Made by a program: the position numbers and the translations under genes. The notes under the pieces were generated by a model, which searched no databases, was not told where the DNA came from, and saw nothing but the letters and a program-made list of their open reading frames with translations. From Polaribacter sp. SA4-10 (lineage in GTDB: Bacteria; Bacteroidota; Bacteroidia; Flavobacteriales; Flavobacteriaceae), in the NCBI RefSeq assembly GCF_002163835.1, contig NZ_CP019331.1, positions 558,001 through 622,000 of the forward strand: DNA of 64,000 nucleotides, given 5' to 3'. Position 1 is the first letter of the stretch. Every line of letters begins with the position of its first letter. This document shows, piece after piece, positions 26,431 to 35,090 of the stretch.

Positions 26431-27915
26431 ATGAAGAAATTTATTACGCTACTGTTAATTATTCTTGTTTCAATTCCGGTTAGCGGGCAAGCGTTTAATC
26501 AGAAAGATCAGGAATCAGAATTTGAGATGACCACTAACTTCTTTCATCCTTTGGTCAAAAAACATAAAAGAGATAAAGACTTTAAATCCCGAGACATCAG
26601 GGTGCAAAAAAAGACAGAGAGACTTACAACCAGTCTTTTAGAAAAAAGGTACCTGGATAGTTTAATATACCAGGAATGGGATACCGACTTTAACACATGG
26701 AGATTTACAACTAAACAGGAATTTATCTATGAAAATGACAGAATAAAAACAGAAACAGTTTATACATGGAATGGGGCAGAATCAGAATTGACACCAATTC
26801 TAAAAAGCGAATACACATTTGATGCCAATGGAAATCTAATTTCAGAAATTCAATCCATTGCAGGCTTGACACTCGATTGGACATTACACCAGAAAACTGA
26901 TTATACCTACTTTCTTAACAAAGATGGTGTTTATAAATTATTGATTGAGGAAAACTTTGCAAACTATACTGTTAATCCTCAATGGATTAATACATATAAA
27001 TTTGAATTGTCTTATGATGAATTTGAAACAATGGTAGTTCAGGAGATTGTTTATGAATGGGATGCTGGAGAGAATAAATGGACAAATATGTATTCAGATG
27101 ATTATGACTATACAAGTGGCTTATTATCTTCTATAATAAATTCTTTATGGAATAATGACGACAACAAATGGGAACCATATGCTAAATGGGACTATTTTAG
27201 AGACAGTTTCAAAATAAATGAAGAAATTCAATACTGGTGGGATACAGATCTTACCAACGATTGGGTTCAGGAATCTAGATTTGTGTATGAATATGGAATA
27301 GGTCTCGATGCGATGCCTATCTTAACCATTGAAACAGCCTTTATTTGGGATACAGAAAAGGACTATTGGCAAAACTATTATAAGGATGAATATCAATATG
27401 ACAACCATGGTAATCGATCTTTAGGAACTTATTATGAATGGATTGAAACTCCCGGAGAATGGGCTCAATATTATAAGGATGCATTTATTTTTGATCTCAA
27501 TTATAGTTTTAGTGACTTAATAGCACCCTTTAATTATGAGGAAGAAATTGATGATACTTCCGTTTATTTTAATAACATGGTTATTGGTTACAGAGGATAT
27601 GAATATGTGAACCAGGTTTGGGAAGATAACATGAAAATGCTATTTTTTTATTCTGATTACACAAATGTATTAAGCATTGATGATGAAAAATTGCCGAAAG
27701 CCATTGCTGTGTATCCAAATCCAGTAAAAGACAAACTATGTATTCAAGGAGTGTCAAAGCCTTCAAAAGTTTCAATCTACAATGTGTTAGGTAAATTAGT
27801 GTTCTCTGAAACAACTTCAAGTGAAGTAGATTTGGAGGGCTTACAAAGTGGTATCTATATTGTAAAAATTATGGACCAACAAAAAGAAACAACTCGCAAG
27901 TTTATAAAGAACTAA
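26431..27915 (+). CDS. Secreted T9SS protein with Trp/Tyr-rich repeats
   Basis: The 494-residue protein has signal peptide MKKFITLLLIILVSIPVSGQ (1-20). The body (about 60-410) is built from irregular repeats of about 40 residues of the type W..yyk.eYqYdnhGNrs, in the style of YD/RHS-like beta repeats (examples WQNYYKDEYQYDNHGNRS and WAQYYKDAFIFDLN). A T9SS tail follows (about 422-494). That tail is almost identical in protein and DNA to the tail of 22416-23420, while the bodies are unrelated. The target and partner are unknown. Confidence 0.8.
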   Translation: MKKFITLLLIILVSIPVSGQAFNQKDQESEFEMTTNFFHPLVKKHKRDKDFKSRDIRVQKKTERLTTSLLEKRYLDSLIYQEWDTDFNTWRFTTKQEFIYENDRIKTETVYTWNGAESELTPILKSEYTFDANGNLISEIQSIAGLTLDWTLHQKTDYTYFLNKDGVYKLLIEENFANYTVNPQWINTYKFELSYDEFETMVVQEIVYEWDAGENKWTNMYSDDYDYTSGLLSSIINSLWNNDDNKWEPYAKWDYFRDSFKINEEIQYWWDTDLTNDWVQESRFVYEYGIGLDAMPILTIETAFIWDTEKDYWQNYYKDEYQYDNHGNRSLGTYYEWIETPGEWAQYYKDAFIFDLNYSFSDLIAPFNYEEEIDDTSVYFNNMVIGYRGYEYVNQVWEDNMKMLFFYSDYTNVLSIDDEKLPKAIAVYPNPVKDKLCIQGVSKPSKVSIYNVLGKLVFSETTSSEVDLEGLQSGIYIVKIMDQQKETTRKFIKN

Positions 27916-27946
27916 TCTTTAGAAATACACTATCTATGAAACAAAG

Positions 27947-27973
27947 AACCTCTCTTAAAAGAGAGGTTTTTTC
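27947..27973 (+). terminator. Intrinsic terminator
   Basis: The stem aacctctctt/aagagaggtt with a 2-base loop is followed by a T run. It lies 31 bp behind the stop codon of the T9SS gene. Confidence 0.8.
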
Positions 27974-28003
27974 TATTTAAACAACTATTAAATACTGTTT
28001 ATT

Positions 28004-28118
28004 AGAAACCCTTTAGACTTCACGAGTACTTATTTATCAAATAAGAAAGGGGGCGCGTACATCCACTTTTCCCAAAACAATGATAGGAGTAGAGTGTTTA
28101 TGTGTATTGCAAGGAAAT
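28004..28118 (+). repeat. Dispersed intergenic repeat family 1, copy 4
   Basis: Carries the family landmarks gaaaccctttaga, cacgag, TTATTTATCAAATAAGAAAG, ggcgcgtac and caatgataggagtagagtg. It fills most of the 357-bp gap before the DUF6642-like gene. Confidence 0.65.
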
Positions 28119-28233
28119 AGTTATTCTAGGCTCACAATGTCTTTTTATTAAAGGAACTACTTTGTGTATATTTAAAGGTTTAAAATTGTGTATATTTTAT
28201 ATAAAATCACAGAAAAAGATAAAAAAGTTACCT

Positions 28234-28241
28234 TAATTTTG
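28234..28241 (+). promoter_or_regulatory. Candidate -7 promoter element
   Basis: TAATTTTG fits the Bacteroidota consensus TAnnTTTG and lies 31 bp upstream of the TTG start of the next gene. The -33 box is weak. Confidence 0.45.
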
Positions 28242-28272
28242 TACTTTATATCTCTTTTAAAAAAGCTAAAAT

Positions 28273-28872
28273 TTGTTAAAGAAAAGACCGCAATTACCCC
28301 AAGAACAATTGATAGATACAGATTATTTTATTTACTGTTTAGAAGCAGTTCCTAATATAGAAACGGTCAAAGTAACCGAGGCACATAAAAGTCTAGAGCA
28401 ATTGACCATGCAATATGGCATAGCCAGTATTTATAAAACATGCGACACTATTGAAGGGCTAGAAGATAGCATAAACGCATTGGTCTTGGATGATCATAAC
28501 TTTAAAGACTATGAGATCATCTACTTGGTGATTACGGGTGAAGCAAATAGTATTTGTTTAAATGACTACTACTATAGTTTACAAGAAATTGCAGAAATTT
28601 TTGAAGGAAGGTTAAAAGGAAAGATTTTACATTTTTCAAATGCAAAAGTGCTGGATTTAGACGAAGAAGAAGCACAATATTTTTTAGATATCACTGGCGC
28701 AAAAGGTGTTTCTGGGTACGGCAATGAATTTAATGGAATAACGAGCTCAAATCTTGATAAAGCATTCTTTAACTTATTTAAAAAGGATGAGAATATCATA
28801 GAGGTTGTAGAAGCGTTGCATCAAAAACATTACAATGTCTGTAAATTACTTGATTTTAGATTGTATTATTAA
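28273..28872 (+). CDS. DUF6642-like protein
   Basis: The 199-residue soluble protein is read from a TTG start at 28273. Conserved-looking segments are FIYCLEAVPNIETVKVTEAH, YGIASIYKTCDTIEGLEDS, IIYLVITGEANSICLNDYYY and ISGYG-like GVSGYGNEF. The alpha/beta order and the YLV..GE and SGYG segments recall caspase-like/CHAT proteins, but no catalytic dyad can be assigned with confidence. I recognise it as close to flavobacterial DUF6642 proteins. The gap to 29209 holds a partial family 2 repeat (about 29040-29130). Confidence 0.6.
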   Translation: MLKKRPQLPQEQLIDTDYFIYCLEAVPNIETVKVTEAHKSLEQLTMQYGIASIYKTCDTIEGLEDSINALVLDDHNFKDYEIIYLVITGEANSICLNDYYYSLQEIAEIFEGRLKGKILHFSNAKVLDLDEEEAQYFLDITGAKGVSGYGNEFNGITSSNLDKAFFNLFKKDENIIEVVEALHQKHYNVCKLLDFRLYY

Positions 28873-29160
28873 ACCAATATTTATATAATTTAATTTTGTA
28901 AAATAGGGCTACATTAAGCTTTGTACTCGTTAGCTATCGTTGAACCATATTGCACTGCATTATGGTATTTTGCTTTGGTGAATGGCTTTTACTTCTTACA
29001 TTTTTATTGTTTTTTTTCTTTACAAAATGTACTTCTACAATTAGAATAAAATCGAGCTTTTTGCGAGATTTATGAACTCCATTAAAAAACACTCTTTTTA
29101 TACGAATAGCAGAGTAACGAAATATGTATGTAGTGGATTAAAATACTACTACTTTTATCT

Positions 29161-29204
29161 GTATTTAAGTATTTGCTTAAATACATATAATAAGTATATA
29201 TTTG
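29161..29204 (+). promoter_or_regulatory. Operator and promoter of mer-like operon
   Basis: A perfect inverted repeat GTATTTAAG-N6-CTTAAATAC (29161-29184) is followed by the -7 element TATATTTG (29197-29204), five bases before the ArsR start codon. The layout fits autorepression by the ArsR-type protein encoded next. Confidence 0.65.
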
Positions 29205-29208
29205 AACT

Positions 29209-29586
29209 ATGGAAAAAGCCATTTGTATAAGGTTAAAAGCATACGCTAAACAAATAATAAACTGTAGGGAAGTTGTTCAAGAATTAGAAACTTCTTTTGA
29301 GGATCTTTCTAATATTTTAAGTTTAACGGGAAACCCTGTTCGATTAAAGATATTGTATTTATTAAATCAAGAAGGACGTCTTTGTGTTTGTGATTTAAGT
29401 GATATTTTAGAAATGAATGTTTCAGCAATTTCACAACATCTAAGAAAACTAAAAGACAGAAAACTTATTTACTCTCAAAAGGAAGCACAAACTATCTTTT
29501 ATTCCATTAAGAAAGATAAAATATCACTATTAACGCCATTTTTTAAAATAGTAGCAGATAGTAACCTTTTAGAAGTTAAACTATGA
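29209..29586 (+). CDS. ArsR/SmtB family metal-responsive regulator
   Basis: The 125-residue winged-helix repressor has the core LTGNPVRLKILYLLNQEGRL (about 44-63), and CVCDLSDIL with the paired cysteines typical of the ArsR metal site on the recognition side. The DNA-binding helix is VSAISQHLRKLKDRKLI. Such repressors release DNA when thiophilic metal or metalloid binds. A perfect palindrome sits in its promoter. It overlaps the next gene by four bases (ATGA), so it regulates and is co-translated with the mercury-transport-like gene. Confidence 0.9.
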   Translation: MEKAICIRLKAYAKQIINCREVVQELETSFEDLSNILSLTGNPVRLKILYLLNQEGRLCVCDLSDILEMNVSAISQHLRKLKDRKLIYSQKEAQTIFYSIKKDKISLLTPFFKIVADSNLLEVKL

Positions 29587-30170
29587 GTTCAGAAAAGAAG
29601 TTAGTAGGCACCACAATTATTACTGCAATAGCGGCTTCATTATGTTGTGTTACACCCGTTTTAGCCTTAATAGCAGGAACAAGCGGAGTAACAGCAACAT
29701 TTTCTTGGATTGAACCGTTTAGACCCTACTTAATTGCGCTTACAATTTTAATATTAGCAATTGCTTGGTACCAAAAATTGAAGCCAAAAAAACAAGAAAT
29801 TGATTGTGAATGTGAAGACGAAAAACCAAAATTCATGAACTCAAAAAAGTTGCTGTTTTTAGTTACGTTGTTTGCAGGATTAATGCTTGCTTTTCCATAT
29901 TACACTCAAATATTTTACCCAAATACAAATAAGAAAGTAGTTTATGTATCAGAATCTGATCTCAATAAAGTTGAATATCGTATTAAAGGAATGACTTGTA
30001 CTGGATGCGAAGTACATATAGAAAGTGAAGTGCATCAACTTGATGGAATCATTGAAGTTAAGGCAAATCACGAAAAAGGGAATACAATTGTTAAATACGA
30101 TAAAACAAAAGTTACCAATAAAGAAATTGAAGATGCTGTTGGAAAAACTGGATATAAAATTATAGAATAA
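29583..30170 (+). CDS. Mercuric transport protein MerTP-like fusion
   Basis: The 195-residue inner-membrane protein has the MerT CC motif in SLCCVTPVLALIAG (about 20-33) in its first helix, three transmembrane helices, and a C-terminal heavy-metal-associated (HMA) domain with GMTCTGCEVHIESEV (about 138-152). This is the MerT-MerP fusion layout common in Bacteroidota, which takes Hg(II) or a similar thiophilic ion into the cell. The start overlaps arsR by four bases; the stop overlaps the next start (TAATG). No mercuric reductase is in the window. Confidence 0.85.
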   Translation: MSSEKKLVGTTIITAIAASLCCVTPVLALIAGTSGVTATFSWIEPFRPYLIALTILILAIAWYQKLKPKKQEIDCECEDEKPKFMNSKKLLFLVTLFAGLMLAFPYYTQIFYPNTNKKVVYVSESDLNKVEYRIKGMTCTGCEVHIESEVHQLDGIIEVKANHEKGNTIVKYDKTKVTNKEIEDAVGKTGYKIIE

Positions 30171-30376
30171 TGGAAGTACAATTAAAATCAACAATAACAT
30201 GCCCAAAATGTAGTCATAAAAAAGAAGAAGAAATGCCAACAAACGCTTGTCAATTCTTTTACGAATGTAACAACTGCAAAGAAGTACTTAAACCTAAAGA
30301 AGGAGATTGTTGCGTTTATTGTTCTTACGGCACAGTTGCTTGTCCGCCAATTCAAGAGAATAATAGTTGTTGCTAA
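30170..30376 (+). CDS. GDCCVYCSYG-motif cysteine-rich protein
   Basis: The 68-residue protein has eleven cysteines: CPKC, ACQF and CNNC pairs, then GDCCVYCSYGTVACPP and a terminal CC. It is the small companion repeatedly found after merTP in Bacteroidota, possibly a metal-binding chaperone that accepts the imported ion. The start codon overlaps the merTP stop (TAATG). No terminator is obvious in the 235-bp gap that follows. Confidence 0.85.
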   Translation: MEVQLKSTITCPKCSHKKEEEMPTNACQFFYECNNCKEVLKPKEGDCCVYCSYGTVACPPIQENNSCC

Positions 30377-30611
30377 ATTATTATGTAAAATATAATTTCT
30401 ATACTTAATTTTAATATCAAAGTATAAGCCATCGATAGCTAATGAATTGCATTTATAAAGAAATTTATTTGAGAGGTTTAGAAATACTAGAAAAGGGCTC
30501 GTTACAAATTAGGGCACTTTTAATTAATAGATAAAAATTAGAATTCAGAAGAATTATTGATTAAATATTTAAAAGTCTGGTTTTCTTATGTGCGGCTATA
30601 TCCTTAAAATT

Positions 30612-31025
30612 TTATGAGAAGATTTCGTGGTTGTCAAAAATTCTTTTCACTTCCTCAAGTTTTATTGGTTTTATGATATAGGCGGAAATTTCACTTATTT
30701 TACCTGCTCTTTCAATATCAATTGGGTTTACCGAAGAGCTTAACATAAAGATGGCGGTTTTTTTTATCATCTCTTTTTTTATTCGCGCATATTCTTCTAT
30801 AAACATCCACCCATCCATGATTGGCATATTTACATCAAGAAAAAGGATATCTGGTATTTTTTCACTATTCATTTTGTTATTCACAAAATATTGAATGGCT
30901 TTTTCTCCATCAAAAAAACTAAGAATATTTTCAGCTAATTTATTTTTGTTGATAATGCTAGTTAATATAAATTGATAAATTGTATCATCATCGATAATCC
31001 CAATTAGCGGAATTTTTTTAATCAT
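30612..31025 (-). CDS. Response regulator receiver protein
   Basis: The 137-residue single CheY-like receiver domain has the acidic pocket IDDDTIY (about 11-17), phosphoacceptor Asp64 in LFLDVNMPIMDGW, conserved Ser in MLSSSVNP and Lys in YIIKPIKLEE. There is no output domain, so it signals by protein contact or phosphorelay. Its start overlaps the end of the PAS histidine kinase by 8 bases; the kinase is the likely phosphodonor. Confidence 0.9.
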   Translation of the reverse strand: MIKKIPLIGIIDDDTIYQFILTSIINKNKLAENILSFFDGEKAIQYFVNNKMNSEKIPDILFLDVNMPIMDGWMFIEEYARIKKEMIKKTAIFMLSSSVNPIDIERAGKISEISAYIIKPIKLEEVKRIFDNHEIFS

Positions 31026-32235
31026 TATTTTTTTTCTTTAAAATTATTTTGAAAGTAGTTCCTTTGTCCACTTCACTTTCTACAGTTACAGAGCCGCCTA
31101 CAGCTTCTATTTGAGCTTTAGTCATAAAAAGGCCAACTCCTTTAGAATCTGGGTGCCTATGAAATGTGTTATTAAGCCCAAAAAGTTTGTGCCCGTATTT
31201 TTTTAAATCCATGCCCAATCCATTATCTGATGCAATAAGTAAGATTTCATTATTGATAATTTCTGTGTGGAAGTGAATCTGTGCTACGCGATCAGGTGCA
31301 CGATATCTAATAGAGTTAGATATTAGATTTAGTAGTATACTTTCCATATACAGTTTTGGGTATTCGATAGTAGGAGCTTCACTAAAGTTAGAGGTTACTA
31401 CTGCTTTTGAATCTAATATTTGAATATCTAAAACTGCGAGTGTCTTCGCAAAAGTAGTATCAAAATTAACAGCGTCGTACATAATATCTTTATTCTCTTG
31501 TACTATTAAAGACTCGATTAATTCATTTAATGTTTCACTAAGACGATCAATAACGATTTCAACTTTAGAAAAGAGCATCGCTTTATCCTTTACATCTGTA
31601 TTTTCTTTATAGAAATCCTTTAATACCATAAGATTACTAACAGGTGCTCTTAAGTTATGTGATGCAATATGTGCGAAACTAGAAAGCTGACTGTTTTTAT
31701 TTTCTAAATTTTGGTTGAATTCCTCTAATTGTAATTTTTGTTTTGAAATTAATTCAGTCCGACTTCGTAATTCTTTATTGACCGCTGTTAATTTATTAGA
31801 GAGCTCATTTGCATTTTTTTTGGACTTTAAAAGTTCCTGCTCATATTTTTTTCTTTGTTCAATATTAAATACTACAGAATGTGTGTATAAATGGGTTTCC
31901 GAGATATCTTTTATTTCTACGGAGTTTACTAAGACAGGGAATCTAGTACCCCCTTTTTTTGTAAAATTGAAATTCACTTCTTCTATACTGCCACTTAACT
32001 TTAAAGCAGGAGCAAACACATTTTCAAAATATATTTTTTCTCCAAGAGAAAGAAAATCTGTGAACTTTTTTTTACCAATGACTTCTTCTCGCGAATAGTT
32101 AATGAGTGCTAAGAAATTCTTATTTGAATTAATGATGGTACCATTAGGTAAGGAACTAAAAAAACCACTAGGAAAGGTTTCATAAAATTCTTTATAATTT
32201 ATATTATAATCCATTAATTTTGCTTCTTTTATCAA
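31018..32235 (-). CDS. PAS-domain sensor histidine kinase
   Basis: The 405-residue cytosolic kinase has a PAS domain (about 8-125; FPSGFFSSLPNGTIINSNKNF, EEVIGKKKFTDF), a coiled coil (about 130-180), then the DHp helix with the phosphorylated His in FAHIASHNLRAPVSNL. The HATPase core carries N box LISNSIRYRAP, G1 DNGLGMDL and G2 SKGVGLFMTK. There are no transmembrane segments. It lies between an RsbQ-like hydrolase (1 bp upstream) and a receiver protein (overlapping). By analogy with RsbQ-RsbP, the PAS domain may bind a small molecule delivered or made by the hydrolase. Confidence 0.9.
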   Translation of the reverse strand: MIKEAKLMDYNINYKEFYETFPSGFFSSLPNGTIINSNKNFLALINYSREEVIGKKKFTDFLSLGEKIYFENVFAPALKLSGSIEEVNFNFTKKGGTRFPVLVNSVEIKDISETHLYTHSVVFNIEQRKKYEQELLKSKKNANELSNKLTAVNKELRSRTELISKQKLQLEEFNQNLENKNSQLSSFAHIASHNLRAPVSNLMVLKDFYKENTDVKDKAMLFSKVEIVIDRLSETLNELIESLIVQENKDIMYDAVNFDTTFAKTLAVLDIQILDSKAVVTSNFSEAPTIEYPKLYMESILLNLISNSIRYRAPDRVAQIHFHTEIINNEILLIASDNGLGMDLKKYGHKLFGLNNTFHRHPDSKGVGLFMTKAQIEAVGGSVTVESEVDKGTTFKIILKKKNND

Positions 32236-32236
32236 A

Positions 32237-33034
32237 CTATAATAAATAGTTTTTCATTGCTTCAATCGTTTTATTGGGTGCACTCATATGAGGGCAATGA
32301 CCTATTGTTTCTAATACGACAAGTTTGCTGTTAGAGATGTTGTTATTTACAAATTGTCCTACCTCAACGGAAGCTATAGCATCTGTTTTAGATTGTAGGA
32401 TTAGTGTATCTGTAGCAAGTTTTTTAAGGTCATTTCTGTTGTCTCCTAAAAAGGTGACTCTTGCAAAATGGGATGCTATTTCTGGATTATTTTGACAAAA
32501 ACTGGCTTCTAATTCTGCTGCTAACGCTGGTCTGTCAAGATTATCCATAATAACAGGCGCCATCGCACTAGACCAACCTAAGTAATTAGAATCTAAAGTT
32601 TCTAAAAGTTCGGCAATATCTTTCTGAGAAAACCCACCAACATAATCAGCATCATTAATATATCTGGGAGATGGCCCAATCATAATTAATTTTTTAAAGA
32701 GCGCTGGTCTTTTTATAGCTGCAAGTGTGGCTATCATAGCGCTCACAGAATGCGCAACAATACAAACGTCTTGTAAATTTAGCGCATCACAAATATTGAT
32801 GATATCATCTGCATGACCTTCAAGCGAATTGTATTTGTCATAATCATAGGCATTTTCATCAGATTTACCTGAGCCAACAAGGTCTATAAGAACTATTTTG
32901 TAAGTGTCTTTGAAATGAGGAGTAATAAACCTCCACATATTTTGATCACATCCATATCCGTGAACAAAGAACAGAACTTTGCTACCGGTGCCGTGAATTG
33001 TTACATTATTATTTTTTATTAGATTTTCTAACAT
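32237..33034 (-). CDS. RsbQ-like alpha/beta hydrolase
   Basis: The 265-residue hydrolase is strongly reminiscent of Bacillus RsbQ: HGYGCDQNMWRFITP, DLVGSGKSDENAYDYDKYNSL, nucleophile Ser in VAHSVSAM, Asp in SKTDAIAS and His in GHCPHMSAPNKT. RsbQ is a partner of the PAS-containing phosphatase RsbP in energy-stress signalling and is homologous to plant karrikin/strigolactone receptors. Here it heads an operon with a PAS histidine kinase one base downstream, so the hydrolase-PAS pairing is kept while the output changes. Confidence 0.85.
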   Translation of the reverse strand: MLENLIKNNNVTIHGTGSKVLFFVHGYGCDQNMWRFITPHFKDTYKIVLIDLVGSGKSDENAYDYDKYNSLEGHADDIINICDALNLQDVCIVAHSVSAMIATLAAIKRPALFKKLIMIGPSPRYINDADYVGGFSQKDIAELLETLDSNYLGWSSAMAPVIMDNLDRPALAAELEASFCQNNPEIASHFARVTFLGDNRNDLKKLATDTLILQSKTDAIASVEVGQFVNNNISNSKLVVLETIGHCPHMSAPNKTIEAMKNYLL

Positions 33035-33833
33035 ATGATTGCTTTTAGTAGGATGTAATTTGAGTTTTATGTGGGGCCTACTTTTTCGAAAAACATATTT
33101 AATAAATACACTAATTTAAATTGAGAACTTTATATCTATTATAAACCACTCATAATGTACTCTTTTAAAAATTTATTTTTTCATATTTCTCTTATAATAC
33201 GTTAAGAAGCTTTTTTTATAAATAAATTTTCATGCTTTTATCCAGAACAATAGTAAAGTATTAAAGATCATTAAATTTATAAATTTGATTAAAGGAGACT
33301 AATTGTAGATGAAATACAAATAAGTGTAGATAGAAGCATAGTAAAATAAATATTAAAAAGAGAGCATCGACATTCTTTAATTCTTCTAAGTATTTTTAAG
33401 TTGGCAGTTTCATTAACTCTTTTTTAATTAATTAAAAATGGAATGAAACCTTTTAACCTTCACGAGTTCCTTTTTATCAAATAGAAAAAGGGACGCATAC
33501 ATACACTTTTTTTCAAAGCAGTAATAGGAGTAAAGTGGGAATGTGTATCGCATGGAAACAGCTATTCTATGGTAAAAATGTCTTTTTATCAATGGAAAAA
33601 AGAAAAAGAAACAACTCTTTTACAAGCTCAGAATGACATTCTTACTTTTTCAATTAAAATTTTAAATACCTTTTTAGGTGTCATTTCTGCCTAGGCAGGA
33701 ATCCATAATCCTGTTATTACAAGGAACGAAGTACTGCATTTGTACCTAAAATAAAGATACTTCATAAAAAAACGATTATATTAGAGGTAATATACTCTAT
33801 TTCAATAGAATATATTATTAAGAAAAAGAGATT
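33035..33833 (+). repeat. Intergenic region with repeat family 1, copy 5
   Basis: The repeat covers about 33437-33558 (gaatgaaaccttttaacc ... cttcacgag ... caaatagaaaaaggga ... aggagtaaagtggg). The rest is AT-rich with no supported gene. A TATTATT-rich inverted stretch (about 33790-33820; atatactctatttc/aatagaatatat) lies just upstream of the HTH gene and may be its promoter or operator. Confidence 0.55.
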
Positions 33834-34103
33834 ATGAAAAAAGAAAAAAAGTACAAACCAGTATTACAAAATACCCATTTAGAATTTGACCCCCATTTAA
33901 CAGAAAATGAAGTATGGCTAACTACAGAACAAGCCATGGTACATTTAAATGTTAGCCGCAGTACCATGTACCGATTGCGCAAACAACACAACATTCCTAG
34001 TTTTAAACTAGGCCATAGCCCCATGTATCCAAAACACTTATTAAACAAGTTATTTATGCGTAAGGCACTTGGCAATGTAAATAAAACAGAACCCCTTTTT
34101 TAG
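33834..34103 (+). CDS. Helix-turn-helix (excisionase-like) protein
   Basis: The 89-residue protein has the MerR/excisionase-type core VWLTTEQAMVHLNVSRSTMYRLRKQ (in two parts, about 29-53) followed by IPSFKLGHSPMYPKHLL, the wing typical of HTH_17 proteins. Such proteins act as excisionases or small regulators of mobile elements. There is no integrase nearby, and the next gene is a DUF6266 protein on the other strand, so the role is open. Confidence 0.75.
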   Translation: MKKEKKYKPVLQNTHLEFDPHLTENEVWLTTEQAMVHLNVSRSTMYRLRKQHNIPSFKLGHSPMYPKHLLNKLFMRKALGNVNKTEPLF

Positions 34104-34259
34104 GTTAAAATTGTAGGAACAAATAGTTGACTATTAGTCGATTTTTTTTAAAAAGTATTGAGACCAATATGCACAAAAAAACGTGTTCACAGATCCCATT
34201 TCTAATGGTACCTGCAAACACGCTAACCTGTTTAGGGTTTGCATTTTACAACGCGTTCC

Positions 34260-34901
34260 TTACAGTACTGTAATAGCCCCCATATAGGTGCTAATGGCTG
34301 CTAAATTGGTTTCTGGCTTGCTAAAAGAAACCCAAACTTCTACCTCAAAACTTGCCATAAAATTAGGTAGCGTTACGGTTGCCGTTGTAGCATCTCTGGT
34401 AGCAACTGCTATGTTGGTATAAAACAAATTTAGCTCAGGTGCATAGACCACAACCATGAATGCATCGGTGGCAGTTGCTTTTCCTTGTCCGCTATTGTCT
34501 TGCCAACCAAAATTTAGGGTTTGTTCAGCTGCAGCTGCAACGGTGCCCCCATCAATACCTCTTAAATCGCCTTTGCTTATTACTACTTTGGCGTACTCCA
34601 TTACCGCGCCGGTAGGGGTGCTAAGTACTGCGTTTTTAAGATGATACGAAGTTGCCAAGTTAGCACGCGATTTATCGCCCTGTGCACTCCCATAATAACT
34701 GTTTAAAACGTCTACAATAGGACTTAAAAAACCAATAACGGTTTTAAATTTTAAACGTTGTTCTTCTTGTTTTGCGGTAGCGGTGTAATTACCACGCTGT
34801 GGTAAACTACGCATTACATTTTTCCCTCTCCATCTCGCTCCTACTACATTACCTACTTTGCCAGAAAATCCGCCAAGGATGCCTTTTTCAAATGTTGCCA
34901 T
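34260..34901 (-). CDS. DUF6266 family protein
   Basis: The 213-residue protein is read from the ATG at 34901 (MATFEKGILGGFSGKVGNVV), the typical DUF6266 start; a longer frame to 34991 adds an atypical leader that overlaps the decamer array and is rejected. A second landmark is MRSLPQRGNYTATAKQEEQRL. The rest is beta-rich, ending in a fibronectin-like part (FMASFEVEVWVSFSKPETNLAA). There is no signal peptide. The family is widespread in Bacteroidota without known function. An array of 10-bp repeats lies directly upstream. Confidence 0.8.
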   Translation of the reverse strand: MATFEKGILGGFSGKVGNVVGARWRGKNVMRSLPQRGNYTATAKQEEQRLKFKTVIGFLSPIVDVLNSYYGSAQGDKSRANLATSYHLKNAVLSTPTGAVMEYAKVVISKGDLRGIDGGTVAAAAEQTLNFGWQDNSGQGKATATDAFMVVVYAPELNLFYTNIAVATRDATTATVTLPNFMASFEVEVWVSFSKPETNLAAISTYMGAITVL

Positions 34902-34960
34902 AATAATTAATTTTATGATTAATAGATGCCAAACATAAAACCTAAAATACAGGGAACCAA

Positions 34961-35090
34961 ATACTTGACACGTTCTGACACGTATTGACACAAACTGACG
35001 GTTTGTAAACGCTCCTGACCGCTACTGACCCGTTTTGACACCGCATAAAACAAGATGACCTGTATTGACACGTTATGACACAGAAACACC
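34961..35090 (-). repeat. Helically phased 10-bp repeat array (TGACACGT-type)
   Basis: Thirteen consecutive 10-base units occupy this stretch. Ten of them carry TGAC at the same phase (for example cgttctgaca, cgtattgaca, gctcctgacc, tgtattgaca), with cgt between units. The exact 10-bp period puts all motifs on one face of the helix, upstream of the DUF6266 start. This looks like a cooperative protein-binding array or a nucleation site. Confidence 0.75.

Noticed and set aside
34961..35090. CRISPR-like array
   Set aside because: Units are 10 bp with no spacers of constant length and no cas genes; the pattern is a phased motif array instead.
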